Source: Bacteroidales bacterium (GTDB lineage Bacteria; Bacteroidota; Bacteroidia; Bacteroidales; F082). Taken from it: DNA of 64,000 bases. Below the pieces are notes generated by a model. The model searched no databases, was not told the origin of the DNA, and worked only from the letters and a program-made list of their open reading frames with translations. The stretch spans positions 8,228-72,227 of the forward strand of contig JAEEII010000184.1 in NCBI GenBank assembly GCA_016281295.1, read 5' to 3'. Shown here piece after piece: positions 1 to 7,392 of the stretch. The stretch's first letter is position 1. Every line of letters begins with the position of its first letter. A program made the position numbers and the translations under genes.

Positions 1-1
1 C

Positions 2-1447
2 AACGCTATTGTTGAGACAGCATCCAACACGTTGGCTGTTGGCTGCAAAAACACGGTTGTCCCCAACACCATAACCACTATCGGTGAATATGCCTTTTGT
101 GGATGTTTTTTGACTTCTGTTACGCTTCCCTCCTCTGTGATAGCCATTAAGGATTATGCTTATCTTGGTTGCCCTAATTTGACCTCGGTTAACATTCCCA
201 ATCAAATGGTTTCCATTGGACAGTGCGTTTTTAGCAGGTGTATTGGCATTGAACAAATTACAGTGGAAGAAAGCAATCCCATTTACGACTCAAGGAACCA
301 CTGCAATGCTGTCATTGAAACCAGCACCAATACATTGATACAAGGATGCAAGAACACGATGATTCCGAATTCAGTGACAAAGATAGGTGTTGGCTCTTTT
401 GAAGGTTGCTCAGGGCTGACCTCTATTGAGATATCTGATTCCGTATTGGAAATCGGTGACAGAGCTTTCATTGAGTCTGGTTTGTCAGGGAAATTGACGA
501 TAGGTAATTCCGTGACAAGGATTGGTGACGACTCCTTCTTCGGTTGTTATGACCTGACCTCCATTGAAATTGGAAATTCATTGACGAGAATTGGGAAGAG
601 AGCCTTTATGTATTGTAATAATCTCTCAGGTGATCTCATCATTCCCAATTCCGTTACCTGTATTGATGAGATGGCTTTTGAGAGTTGGGAAGATGGCTGT
701 TTCGGTGGAGAATTGGTTCTTGGTAATTCATTGGATTCAATAGGAACGGGTGCCTTTAGAGGATGCAGCTTCAATACGGTGGTTTCCTTGAGTGCGGTGC
801 CGCCCACCTGTGACGATTGGGGGGCTTTTGATTGTTATCCTTATCCTGACCTCATCGTCTGCTGCGGCAGCAAAGAGGCTTACGAAGCGGTCCCATATTG
901 GGCAAACTTCGTTAGTTCCATTGAGGAAGACTGCAGCCCGCATAATGTCAGCATTGACGAAGGCAACATGAGCGGCGGTAATGTGAGTGCTTCTGTCAAT
1001 TCTACTGAATTAGGAGAAGAAGTACGACTTTCCATTACACCTGATGAAGGCATGGAGTTGGCCTCGCTCATCGTCAGTAATGCGAACGATCCATCGCAAA
1101 TCGTGCCCGTTTTTCCTGTCGACAGAAATCACTCCATGTACGCTTTCATCATGCCTCATTTTGATGTGGTTGTCTCGGCTGCCTTTACGGTGTCCAATGC
1201 GGTGGATGAGGATTTCAACATTGAGGTTTGCATTTATCCCAATCCCACCAACGGACAAGTGAGAATCGAAGCCACCGACCTCAGCCGTGTCACTATTTTC
1301 AATGCCATCGGTCAGCAGGTTTATGACGGCTCAGCAAACGGTGATGACTTCGAATGTGACTTGGGTGGTCTCGTTGCGGGTATCTACATCATCCGAATCG
1401 AAACTACTAATGGAGTGGCAGCAAAACGATTAACAGTGACAAAATAA
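2..1447 (+). CDS. BspA-like leucine-rich repeat protein with T9SS sorting domain (5' end outside window)
   Basis: Secreted surface protein of the BspA type. The reading frame is open to the first bases of the window, so the N-terminus and signal peptide lie upstream; the TTG at 32 is internal. The visible 481 residues are built of LRR_5-type repeats with the recurring pattern IPNSVT.IG..AF.GC. Between repeat blocks sits a linker of the form YDSRNHCNAVIETSTNTLI that recurs in the next gene. A beta-rich spacer follows, then a C-terminal T9SS type A sorting domain (YPNPTNGQVRIEA..., GIYIIRIETTNG, ending KRLTVTK). By family knowledge it crosses the outer membrane through the type IX system and is surface-attached or released, with possible adhesion roles; no ligand can be inferred. 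The next gene is a paralogue 18 bp downstream, probably the same transcript. Confidence 0.85.
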   Translation, partial: NAIVETASNTLAVGCKNTVVPNTITTIGEYAFCGCFLTSVTLPSSVIAIKDYAYLGCPNLTSVNIPNQMVSIGQCVFSRCIGIEQITVEESNPIYDSRNHCNAVIETSTNTLIQGCKNTMIPNSVTKIGVGSFEGCSGLTSIEISDSVLEIGDRAFIESGLSGKLTIGNSVTRIGDDSFFGCYDLTSIEIGNSLTRIGKRAFMYCNNLSGDLIIPNSVTCIDEMAFESWEDGCFGGELVLGNSLDSIGTGAFRGCSFNTVVSLSAVPPTCDDWGAFDCYPYPDLIVCCGSKEAYEAVPYWANFVSSIEEDCSPHNVSIDEGNMSGGNVSASVNSTELGEEVRLSITPDEGMELASLIVSNANDPSQIVPVFPVDRNHSMYAFIMPHFDVVVSAAFTVSNAVDEDFNIEVCIYPNPTNGQVRIEATDLSRVTIFNAIGQQVYDGSANGDDFECDLGGLVAGIYIIRIETTNGVAAKRLTVTK

Positions 1448-1465
1448 AATGTAAAACACAATACT

Positions 1466-3697
1466 ATGAAGAAAACATTACATTTGAAAAGGGTGTTGCG
1501 CGCCGCCTTGCTTGTCCTGCTTCTGATAGTGGTGGGAATGGCGAAGGGGTTCGCACAAGATTTTAATTTGAACGGTCTGAATTACACAATTAATGAAGAC
1601 GGTGTTTCGGTGACCGTGTCAGGTGAGTATGGCGGGTATTACGAGCCACTCGTCATTCCTGAATCAGTGTATTACAATGGGGTGAATTATATCGTGTCGG
1701 CGATAAGCGACCATGCTTTTGATGTGAATAGAGGTTGCGGTATATGGGGTGAATTAATCATTCCCAATTCTGTGACAACGATTGGAGATTATGCTTTTTA
1801 TTACGGCGGAGTCCTCTTCTCATTGATTCTTGGCAATTCCGTCCAAATTATTGGAGATTATGCTTTTGCTGGTTATTCTAATTTAAGTGGTGATTTAGTC
1901 ATTCCAAGTTCCGTTACGTCGATAGGAGACGGTGCTTTTGGCGGATGCGGAGGATTTGACAATATTATTGTTGAATCAGGAAACTCTTACTTCGATTCCC
2001 GTGACAACTGCAATGCCATTGTTGAAACGGCAACAAACAAATTGGTTTCCGGTTGCAAGAATTCCTTCATCCCCAATACCGTTACCGCCATTGGTGCTTC
2101 TGCTTTGGGTAACTGTGGCTTGTCTTCCTTTGTCATTCCACCTTCGGTGACCACCATAGGAGATTTCGCCCTTGCGTGGAATGATTTGACTTCGATTGTA
2201 ATTCCCAATAATGTGGTTTCCATCGGGAAAGGCGCTTTTGAAGAATACAGCATTGAAAGCATTGTAGTAGAAGACGGCAACCCTGTGTATGACTCCAGAG
2301 ACAACTGTAACGCCATCATTGAAACGAGTTCCAATACCTTGATCATAGGAGGGAATAACACCGTGATACCCAATTCAGTTATAGCTATCGAAGATAATGC
2401 ATTTTATTGCCGTTATTTTCTAACAGGTGATTTGGTCATCCCGAATTCTGTGAAAACAATAGGAGCGTATGCTTTCTACCAGTGTTTTGGAGGTGAAGAT
2501 TATGGAAGTGGTGAAAGTGTTTCGTTGACTATCGGAAATTCTGTTGAAACCATAGGGGAAGAGGCTTTTGCTGGTTGTCGCTTGATTGTCGGTGATTTGG
2601 TTCTTCCTAATTCTGTTACGACCATAGGAGCGGGGGCTTTCTCATATTGTGGCTTTACTGGTGATTTGGTTGTGCCCAGCGCTGTCACAACGATTGGGGA
2701 TGGGGCTTTTTGGGGCTGCTCGTTTAATCATATCATTGTTGAACCGGGGAATGCCTCTTATGACTCCAGAGATAACTGTAATGCCATTATCGAAAAGAGC
2801 ACCAACACCTTGATACGTGGGTGTAACAACACTGTGATTCCTAATTCTGTCACAACGCTCGGGGATTATTCGTTTAATTATTGCTCTGGTTTTACAAGGA
2901 ATTTGGTGATTCCTAATTCTGTCACAACGATAGGTTACAGTTCTTTTTATGGTTGTTCTGGAACCAATGTTTCGTTAACCATTGGCAATTCTGTCGCAAC
3001 GATAGGAACGGATGCTTTTAGTTGGTTTGAAGGTTTAGATGCGATCACTTGCTTGGCAGAGACGCCTCCAATGTTAATGATTGGTGAATATTATTGGGGC
3101 GAAGATTGGTGGTATGAAGTGCCTTGTACCACATTAACCGTTCCTTGCGGCTACGCTTCGGCCTACGAGGCATCAGACTGGCATGATCACTTTACCACCA
3201 TACACGAAGACTGCGCCAGTTATGCCATCAGCGTTGAAAGCACTGCTGGCGGCACCGTCAGCACATCGGTGAATTCGGCCTTGTTGGGTGAGGAAGTCCA
3301 AATTTCATACACCGCTGAGCCAGGATATGAGTTGAATTCCATCCTGGTTTATAAGGCCGATGATAAAACAATGACGGTTCCGTGTGATAACAACGGCTTT
3401 GTCATGCCGAACTTTGACGTTGTGGTGAAACCTTCGTTTGGCAACACCTCTGTAAATGAAAACAGCAACATTGCTGTTTCCGTCTATCCCAATCCTGCCC
3501 AAGGCATTATTACGATTGATGCTTCAAACCTTCAACGGATCAATGTCTATAATACCTTCGGCCAATTGGTTGAGAGCAACCAAGCCAACGGCGACCTCAT
3601 CGAATGCGACCTTAGCTGCCACGAAGCAGGCATTTACTTCGTCCGTGTGGAAACCGCTTCTGGTACCTTCACGCAACGGGTGGTGCTGACGAAATGA
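1466..3697 (+). CDS. BspA-like leucine-rich repeat protein with T9SS sorting domain
   Basis: A complete 743-residue paralogue of the preceding partial gene. Residues 1-31 form a signal peptide (KK start, hydrophobic LLVLLLIVVGMA, cleavage near GFAQ). Roughly residues 60-530 are LRR_5/BspA repeats (IPNSVTTIGDYAF and variants), interrupted several times by the linker YDSRDNCNAIIE.S.NTLI.G. A spacer with cysteines follows (CASYAISVESTAGGTVS), then the T9SS type A sorting domain (VSVYPNPAQGIITIDAS ... GIYFVRVETASG ... RVVLTK). It should be exported by Sec, then T9SS, to the cell surface. The near-identical internal repeats make copy-number change by recombination likely. A hairpin terminator follows at 3720. 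Function beyond surface display is unknown. Confidence 0.88.
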   Translation: MKKTLHLKRVLRAALLVLLLIVVGMAKGFAQDFNLNGLNYTINEDGVSVTVSGEYGGYYEPLVIPESVYYNGVNYIVSAISDHAFDVNRGCGIWGELIIPNSVTTIGDYAFYYGGVLFSLILGNSVQIIGDYAFAGYSNLSGDLVIPSSVTSIGDGAFGGCGGFDNIIVESGNSYFDSRDNCNAIVETATNKLVSGCKNSFIPNTVTAIGASALGNCGLSSFVIPPSVTTIGDFALAWNDLTSIVIPNNVVSIGKGAFEEYSIESIVVEDGNPVYDSRDNCNAIIETSSNTLIIGGNNTVIPNSVIAIEDNAFYCRYFLTGDLVIPNSVKTIGAYAFYQCFGGEDYGSGESVSLTIGNSVETIGEEAFAGCRLIVGDLVLPNSVTTIGAGAFSYCGFTGDLVVPSAVTTIGDGAFWGCSFNHIIVEPGNASYDSRDNCNAIIEKSTNTLIRGCNNTVIPNSVTTLGDYSFNYCSGFTRNLVIPNSVTTIGYSSFYGCSGTNVSLTIGNSVATIGTDAFSWFEGLDAITCLAETPPMLMIGEYYWGEDWWYEVPCTTLTVPCGYASAYEASDWHDHFTTIHEDCASYAISVESTAGGTVSTSVNSALLGEEVQISYTAEPGYELNSILVYKADDKTMTVPCDNNGFVMPNFDVVVKPSFGNTSVNENSNIAVSVYPNPAQGIITIDASNLQRINVYNTFGQLVESNQANGDLIECDLSCHEAGIYFVRVETASGTFTQRVVLTK

Positions 3698-3719
3698 TTT
3701 TTTTGGGCGTAATATGATT

Positions 3720-3755
3720 GTAGGGCTGCCACAATGTGACAGCCCTACGTTTTTC
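3720..3755 (+). terminator. Rho-independent terminator after the LRR gene pair
   Basis: A 9-bp perfect stem (GTAGGGCTG at 3720-3728 with CAGCCCTAC at 3740-3748) is extended, after one mismatch, by CAC/GTG and is followed by GTTTTTC. It closes the LRR pair and separates it from the toxin-antitoxin genes. Confidence 0.75.
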
Positions 3756-3763
3756 GCAAAAAC

Positions 3764-3813
3764 AATGTCATATCAAAAAATTGTATTACATTTGCACCAT
3801 CATTGATATCAAT
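3764..3813 (+). promoter_or_regulatory. Promoter and palindromic operator candidate of the TA module
   Basis: A Bacteroidota -7 element TACATTTG lies at 3787-3794. Immediately downstream is the perfect 12-bp palindrome ATTGATATCAAT (3802-3813), which ends 10 bp before the antitoxin ATG. Ribbon-helix-helix antitoxins bind such palindromes to repress their own operon, so this is a reasonable operator; binding itself is inferred. No convincing -33 TTTG is seen. Confidence 0.5.
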
Positions 3814-3823
3814 AGTAATTATT

Positions 3824-4081
3824 ATGGCAACAACAATTCAAAGAAAACAAACCTCTTTTAGACTTAGGACTGATTTGCTGGACGCTATGAGGGAAGCTGC
3901 CGAACGGGAAAACAGGACTTTGAACAATTTTGTGGAAAGTCTTTTGCTTTCAATAATGTATCACGAACCCAATGAGGTGACAAAGGCTGCTCTTGAGGAA
4001 GCGATGTCGGGTAATAACCAGAATAAGGTTTATGACGATGTAGATGAAATGTTAAACGATATTCTTAATGAGGAAGAATGA
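3824..4081 (+). CDS. Ribbon-helix-helix antitoxin of a YafQ-type TA module
   Basis: An 85-residue small protein. The start chosen is ATG 3824 (MATTIQRKQTSFRLRTDLL); an in-frame TTG at 3803 lies inside the palindrome and is unlikely. The N-terminal half has a ribbon-helix-helix appearance: a beta strand TSFRLR, then two helices rich in charged residues (AMREAAERENRTLNNFVESLLLSIM). The acidic C-terminal tail ([15 protein letters not shown]) would wrap and neutralise the toxin, as in RelB/DinJ-type antitoxins. Its TGA overlaps the toxin ATG by four bases (ATGA), indicating translational coupling. It probably represses its own promoter together with the toxin. The subfamily (DinJ-like or other RHH) cannot be settled by eye. 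Confidence 0.82.
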   Translation: MATTIQRKQTSFRLRTDLLDAMREAAERENRTLNNFVESLLLSIMYHEPNEVTKAALEEAMSGNNQNKVYDDVDEMLNDILNEEE

Positions 4082-4350
4082 GGAAACTACAGCCGACTAC
4101 CCAGTATCGGAAGGATTTGAAGAAATATAAGAATCATCCGAAGAAAATAACCGCCTTGAAGGAAGTGCTGATGATGTTGAAGAAAGGGATACCAATTCCT
4201 GCTGAATACCAACCGCATGAACTACATGGAAAATATAAAGATTGTGTTGAGTGTCATATTCAAGGAGACTTCCTTTTGATTTGGTTTGATGCTGATCGAA
4301 ATCTTGTTGAGTTGGTTAGGTTGGGCTCACATTCCGAATTGTTCAAATAA
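4078..4350 (+). CDS. YafQ-family type II toxin (ribosome-dependent mRNA interferase)
   Basis: A 90-residue basic protein of the RelE/YafQ fold. Family hallmarks are all visible: the central [14 protein letters not shown] segment with H47 and H50, [12 protein letters not shown] with H60 and D64, and the C-terminal RLGSHSELF with H85. These match the catalytic His/Asp set known for YafQ (H50, H63, D67, H87 in E. coli), so the toxin looks active. YafQ cleaves mRNA in the ribosomal A site. It overlaps the antitoxin gene by 4 bp. The stop is only 10 bp before queF, with no terminator between, so toxin, antitoxin and queuosine genes are probably co-transcribed. Confidence 0.85.
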   Translation: MRKLQPTTQYRKDLKKYKNHPKKITALKEVLMMLKKGIPIPAEYQPHELHGKYKDCVECHIQGDFLLIWFDADRNLVELVRLGSHSELFK

Positions 4351-4360
4351 AGATTATACT

Positions 4361-4834
4361 ATGTCACGAAACGAACAAGAATTGAAAGGTGTTACTTTAT
4401 TGGGGAACCAAAACACCCAGTACAGCTATGACTATACTCCAGAGGTGCTGGAGACCTTCGAGAACAAACATCCCGAAAACGATTACCTGGTAACCCTCGA
4501 CTGTCCCGAATTCACCTCACTGTGCCCCAAGACGGGCCAGCCTGACTTCGGTCACATTATTATTAATTACATTCCCCGCACGCTGATGGTGGAGAGCAAG
4601 AGCCTCAAACTCTACCTCTTCAGCTTCCGAAACCACGGCGACTTCCATGAGGATTGCGTCAACATCATCATGAAAGACCTGGTTAAGCTGATGGATCCCA
4701 AATACCTGGAGGTCATTGGCTTGTTCAATCCCCGTGGCGGCATCTCTATCAAGCCATTCGCCAACTATGGCGATAATGATCACCAGGATCTGGTGAAGCA
4801 ACGCCTCCTTGCAACTCTAAATTCTAAATTCTAA
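4361..4834 (+). CDS. queF: NADPH-dependent 7-cyano-7-deazaguanine reductase (preQ0 reductase)
   Basis: Reduces the nitrile of preQ0 to the amine of preQ1 with NADPH, the last free-base step before tRNA insertion in queuosine synthesis. The 157-residue product is the short, single-domain YkvM-type enzyme. The start is ATG 4361 rather than the upstream in-frame codon inside the toxin gene. Catalytic Cys55 lies in [11 protein letters not shown] with Asp62, and the QueF motif ESKSLKLY begins at residue 78, followed by H96 and E97, matching B. subtilis numbering. The last residues (LNSKF) and the stop codon are written by the tandem ATTCTAA repeat that fills the gap to queC, so the natural C-terminus has probably been altered slightly. 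First gene of a queF-queC-queD-queE run. Confidence 0.95.
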   Translation: MSRNEQELKGVTLLGNQNTQYSYDYTPEVLETFENKHPENDYLVTLDCPEFTSLCPKTGQPDFGHIIINYIPRTLMVESKSLKLYLFSFRNHGDFHEDCVNIIMKDLVKLMDPKYLEVIGLFNPRGGISIKPFANYGDNDHQDLVKQRLLATLNSKF

Positions 4835-4846
4835 ATTCTTAATTTC
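4815..4846 (+). repeat. ATTCTAA-type simple repeat between queF and queC
   Basis: Three or more units of AATTCTA (ACTCTAAATTCTAAATTC and continuing), overlapping the last codons of queF. The same unit fills the queC-queD gap (5506-5537) and a shorter version lies at 11425-11448. It is an intergenic simple repeat without coding potential. Confidence 0.7.
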
Positions 4847-4847
4847 C

Positions 4848-5501
4848 ATGAAGGATGCAGTAATCATCATTTCCGGTGGCATGGATTCCACCACCATGCT
4901 TTACGAGTTCAAGGACGAAATTGCCTTGGCCATTACCTTCGACTATGGCTCCACGCAAAATGGACGCGAGCGGATCTGTGCCGTCACCCATTGCCAGCGT
5001 TTGGGTATCAAACATATCGTCGTCCCCCTGGAGTTCATGCACCGTTACTTCAAAAGTGCCCTTTTGATGACTCCCGACGACATCCCTGAGGGCAATTACG
5101 ATGATGAGAACATGAAATCCACCGTGGTTCCGTTCCGCAATGGCATCATGCTGGCCATCGCCGCCGGCATTGCTGAGAGTAACGGCTTGAAACGGGTGAT
5201 GATCGCCAACCACGCCGGCGACCACTCCATCTATCCCGACTGCCGTCCTGTCTTCGTCAACGCCATGTCGGAAGCCGTGTCGGCTGGAACGTATAAAAAC
5301 ATCAAGGTATGGGCTCCTTACACCTATCTGAGCAAGAAAGAGATCGCCGAACACGGCAAAGCCCTGGGCTTGGATTACAGCGAGACCTATTCTTGCTACA
5401 AAGGCGGTGAGAAACATTGTGGCAAGTGCGGCACGTGCCGCGAACGCATCCAGGCCCTCCACGACGCCGGCATTGTTGACACCACCGAATACGAAATTTG
5501 A
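4848..5501 (+). CDS. queC: 7-cyano-7-deazaguanine synthase
   Basis: Converts 7-carboxy-7-deazaguanine to preQ0 using ammonia and two ATP. The 217-residue length is normal. The N-terminal PP-loop ATP pyrophosphatase motif SGGMDSTT occupies residues 9-16. The C-terminal zinc site is intact: C183, C191, C194 and C197 in SCYKGGEKHCGKCGTCRER. It supplies the substrate of QueF, encoded just upstream; QueD and QueE, which make its substrate, follow. The gaps on both sides are filled by ATTCTAA repeats, so the operon has no dedicated internal promoter that I can see. Confidence 0.96.
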   Translation: MKDAVIIISGGMDSTTMLYEFKDEIALAITFDYGSTQNGRERICAVTHCQRLGIKHIVVPLEFMHRYFKSALLMTPDDIPEGNYDDENMKSTVVPFRNGIMLAIAAGIAESNGLKRVMIANHAGDHSIYPDCRPVFVNAMSEAVSAGTYKNIKVWAPYTYLSKKEIAEHGKALGLDYSETYSCYKGGEKHCGKCGTCRERIQALHDAGIVDTTEYEI

Positions 5502-5505
5502 AAAA

Positions 5506-5537
5506 CTCTAAATTCTAAATTCTTAATTCTAAATTCA
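5506..5537 (+). repeat. ATTCTAA-type simple repeat between queC and queD
   Basis: CTCTAAATTCTAAATTC followed by TTAATTCTAAATTC, the same unit as the queF-queC gap. It carries neither a promoter nor a terminator I can recognise. Confidence 0.65.
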
Positions 5538-5540
5538 CCC

Positions 5541-5894
5541 ATGTACTACGTAAGAAAAACCCTAGAAATATCAGCCTGCCATCAGCTTTACCTCGACTAT
5601 GAGAGCAAATGCGAAAACCTCCATGGCCATAACTGGAAAATCAATGTGTTTTGTCGTGCAGAGCATCTCGACAGCAATGGCATGGTGTGTGATTTTACCT
5701 TGATTAAAAAGCTCATCCACGGTAAAATCGACCATACTAACATCAACGAAGTTCTCGACTTCAACCCCACGGCGGAAAACCTGGCCAGGTGGATCGTCGA
5801 TACCGTGCCGAACTGCTATCGTGCCGATGTCTGGGAGTCACGCGACAACAAAGCCTCGTACATCAAAGACGACGCCCCCCAAATCTTCGATTGA
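5541..5894 (+). CDS. queD: 6-carboxy-5,6,7,8-tetrahydropterin synthase
   Basis: Turns dihydroneopterin triphosphate into 6-carboxytetrahydropterin, the first dedicated step of 7-deazaguanine synthesis. The 117 residues belong to the PTPS fold: zinc-binding histidines H14, H28 and H30 (ISACHQL and LHGHNW), catalytic Cys24 (SKCENLHGH), and the downstream KIDHTNINE segment with the catalytic Asp/His pair. The C-terminus ends in VWESRDNKASY, carrying the conserved pterin-binding Glu. A 174-bp repeat-rich gap with a large hairpin separates it from queE. No folE is in the window, so GTP cyclohydrolase must be encoded elsewhere. Confidence 0.93.
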   Translation: MYYVRKTLEISACHQLYLDYESKCENLHGHNWKINVFCRAEHLDSNGMVCDFTLIKKLIHGKIDHTNINEVLDFNPTAENLARWIVDTVPNCYRADVWESRDNKASYIKDDAPQIFD

Positions 5895-6068
5895 CATCGG
5901 CGAAGGAAGAAATCGGCGAAAGAAAAAATCGGCGAAAGAAAAAATCGGCGAATTAAGCGAATTAAGCGAATTATTAATCGTATAAAAAATTCGCTTAATT
6001 CGCCAAATTCGCCGACCCCCAAAAAAATTCGCTTAATTCGCCGACCCTCCCTCAAAAAATTCGCAGAC
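5895..6068 (+). repeat. GCGAATTAA-family intergenic repeat with a 17-bp perfect hairpin
   Basis: The queD-queE gap consists of ATCGGCGAAAGAAAAA tandem units followed by GCGAATTAA units. GGCGAATTAAGCGAATT (5947-5963) is the exact reverse complement of 5988-6004. Further copies of TTCGCTTAATTCGCCGA follow at about 6028-6044. The same family lies at the end of the window (63830-63925). No coding potential is seen. Confidence 0.8.
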
Positions 6069-6659
6069 ATGTACAAGATTAACGAGATATTTTATTCCTT
6101 ACAAGGCGAAGGCTTTCACACCGGAACCTCCGCCGTATTCGTCCGTTTCAGCGGATGCAACCTTCGCTGTGCCTTCTGCGACACCCAGCATGAGACGGGT
6201 GACTGGATGTCAATCGCCGAGATAATCGCCGAAGTGAATAAACACCCCGTCGCCCCCTTGATCGTGTTAACCGGTGGCGAACCTTCTTTGTTCATCAACG
6301 AAGCATTCGTCGATGCGTTGAAACAGCAGACCGGCAAGCGTGTTGCCGTGGAGACCAACGGCACCCGGCCTTTGCCGAGCAACATCGACTGGGTGACGCT
6401 TTCGCCGAAGACCGGATTCGATGGGGGAGATGCCGAACCTTGTGTTTTAAAGCGTTGTGATGAGTTGAAGGTCGTGTATCTGGGCCAGGATTTGTCACAA
6501 TATGACGACATTCATGCCGAACACCGATTTCTTCAACCTTGTTTCGCCGATGACGAAACCCAGCGTGAACTCAACATGAAATCTTGTGTAGAAGCTGTGC
6601 TGAACACCCCAGGCTGGCGTCTCTCCCTCCAAACCCATCGAATTCTGTCTATACGCTAA
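6069..6659 (+). CDS. queE: 7-carboxy-7-deazaguanine synthase (radical SAM)
   Basis: Radical SAM ring-contraction enzyme producing 7-carboxy-7-deazaguanine from 6-carboxytetrahydropterin. The 196 residues contain the QueE-type N-terminus YSLQGEGFHTG, the [4Fe-4S] cluster triad C30, C34, C37 (GCNLRCAFCDTQ, the CxxxCxxC arrangement), the LTGGEPSLF glycine-rich SAM motif, and the typical C-terminal SLQTHRILSIR. With queF, queC and queD upstream it completes the preQ1 pathway apart from folE. It converges on the minus-strand methylase gene with only 13 bp between the stops. Confidence 0.95.
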   Translation: MYKINEIFYSLQGEGFHTGTSAVFVRFSGCNLRCAFCDTQHETGDWMSIAEIIAEVNKHPVAPLIVLTGGEPSLFINEAFVDALKQQTGKRVAVETNGTRPLPSNIDWVTLSPKTGFDGGDAEPCVLKRCDELKVVYLGQDLSQYDDIHAEHRFLQPCFADDETQRELNMKSCVEAVLNTPGWRLSLQTHRILSIR

Positions 6660-6672
6660 CCCAGAAGCACCT

Positions 6673-7386
6673 CTAACCTTTATAAAGGAGGAACACCGCC
6701 GGTTTCTTATTCAGGTCTCCTTTGAATTTCTTCCATTCGCCGACATCTTGGCTGATAATCAATTCGTCTTCGCAGGTTAGATTGCAGGCCACACACACCC
6801 TGGTCGATGGATGCAGGTTCTTGCAGAGGTCGGCTAGCATGGCGTTGTTCCTGAAGGGGGTCTCGATGAAAAGCTCTGTCTCGTTGTTGCTCATGGAGCG
6901 TCGTTCCAGGTTTTTGATGGCGTTTTGCCGTTCGGGGCTTTTGATCGGCAGATAGCCGTGGAAGGCGAAGGCCTGCCCGTTGAAGCCTGAAGCCATCAAA
7001 GCCAGGATCATGGCGTTCGGTCCCACTAATGGGATCACCTGAATGCCTGCTGAATGAGCCAGGTCAACCACTAATGCGCCGGGGTCGGCCACGCAAGGTG
7101 TGCCGGCTTCCGACATCAGCCCCATGTCCTCGCCTTGTAGGCAGGGCCCGAGATGCACCATCAAGTCGAGGTTGCGCGCGTTGTGTTTGTCGAGCTCTAT
7201 GAACTCGATGTCATCGATGGGCGTATCCATGCCGATGCGGCTCAGCACACGTCGGGTGGTGCGGGTGTTCTCCACCACAAAATGTTTCAACTTTTTGACG
7301 AGGTCAAGGGTGCCTGATGGCAACACCTGCTCGGGCTTTGTCGCCCCCAACAGGTTGGGTACCAGATATAATTTTCCGAAAGCCAT
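6673..7386 (-). CDS. RsmI-like SAM-dependent methyltransferase (tetrapyrrole-methylase fold)
   Basis: The 237-residue product belongs to the RsmI family, whose E. coli member 2'-O-methylates C1402 of 16S rRNA. Visible motifs are GKLYLVPNLLG at the start, the LMSEAGTPCVADPG motif in the middle, and LVGPNAMILALMASG with FHGYLP. It is shorter than E. coli RsmI (about 286 residues) and matches the compact Bacteroidota version, so the exact rRNA target is inferred. It starts just 6 bp downstream of the dnaA stop on the same strand, and is probably transcribed with dnaA. Confidence 0.85.
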   Translation of the reverse strand: MAFGKLYLVPNLLGATKPEQVLPSGTLDLVKKLKHFVVENTRTTRRVLSRIGMDTPIDDIEFIELDKHNARNLDLMVHLGPCLQGEDMGLMSEAGTPCVADPGALVVDLAHSAGIQVIPLVGPNAMILALMASGFNGQAFAFHGYLPIKSPERQNAIKNLERRSMSNNETELFIETPFRNNAMLADLCKNLHPSTRVCVACNLTCEDELIISQDVGEWKKFKGDLNKKPAVFLLYKG

Positions 7387-7392
7387 GAAAAA

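Noticed and set aside
4351..4360. preQ1 riboswitch before queF
   Set aside because: Only 10 bp separate the toxin stop from queF, too short for the aptamer, and no such fold is seen in the toxin 3' end.
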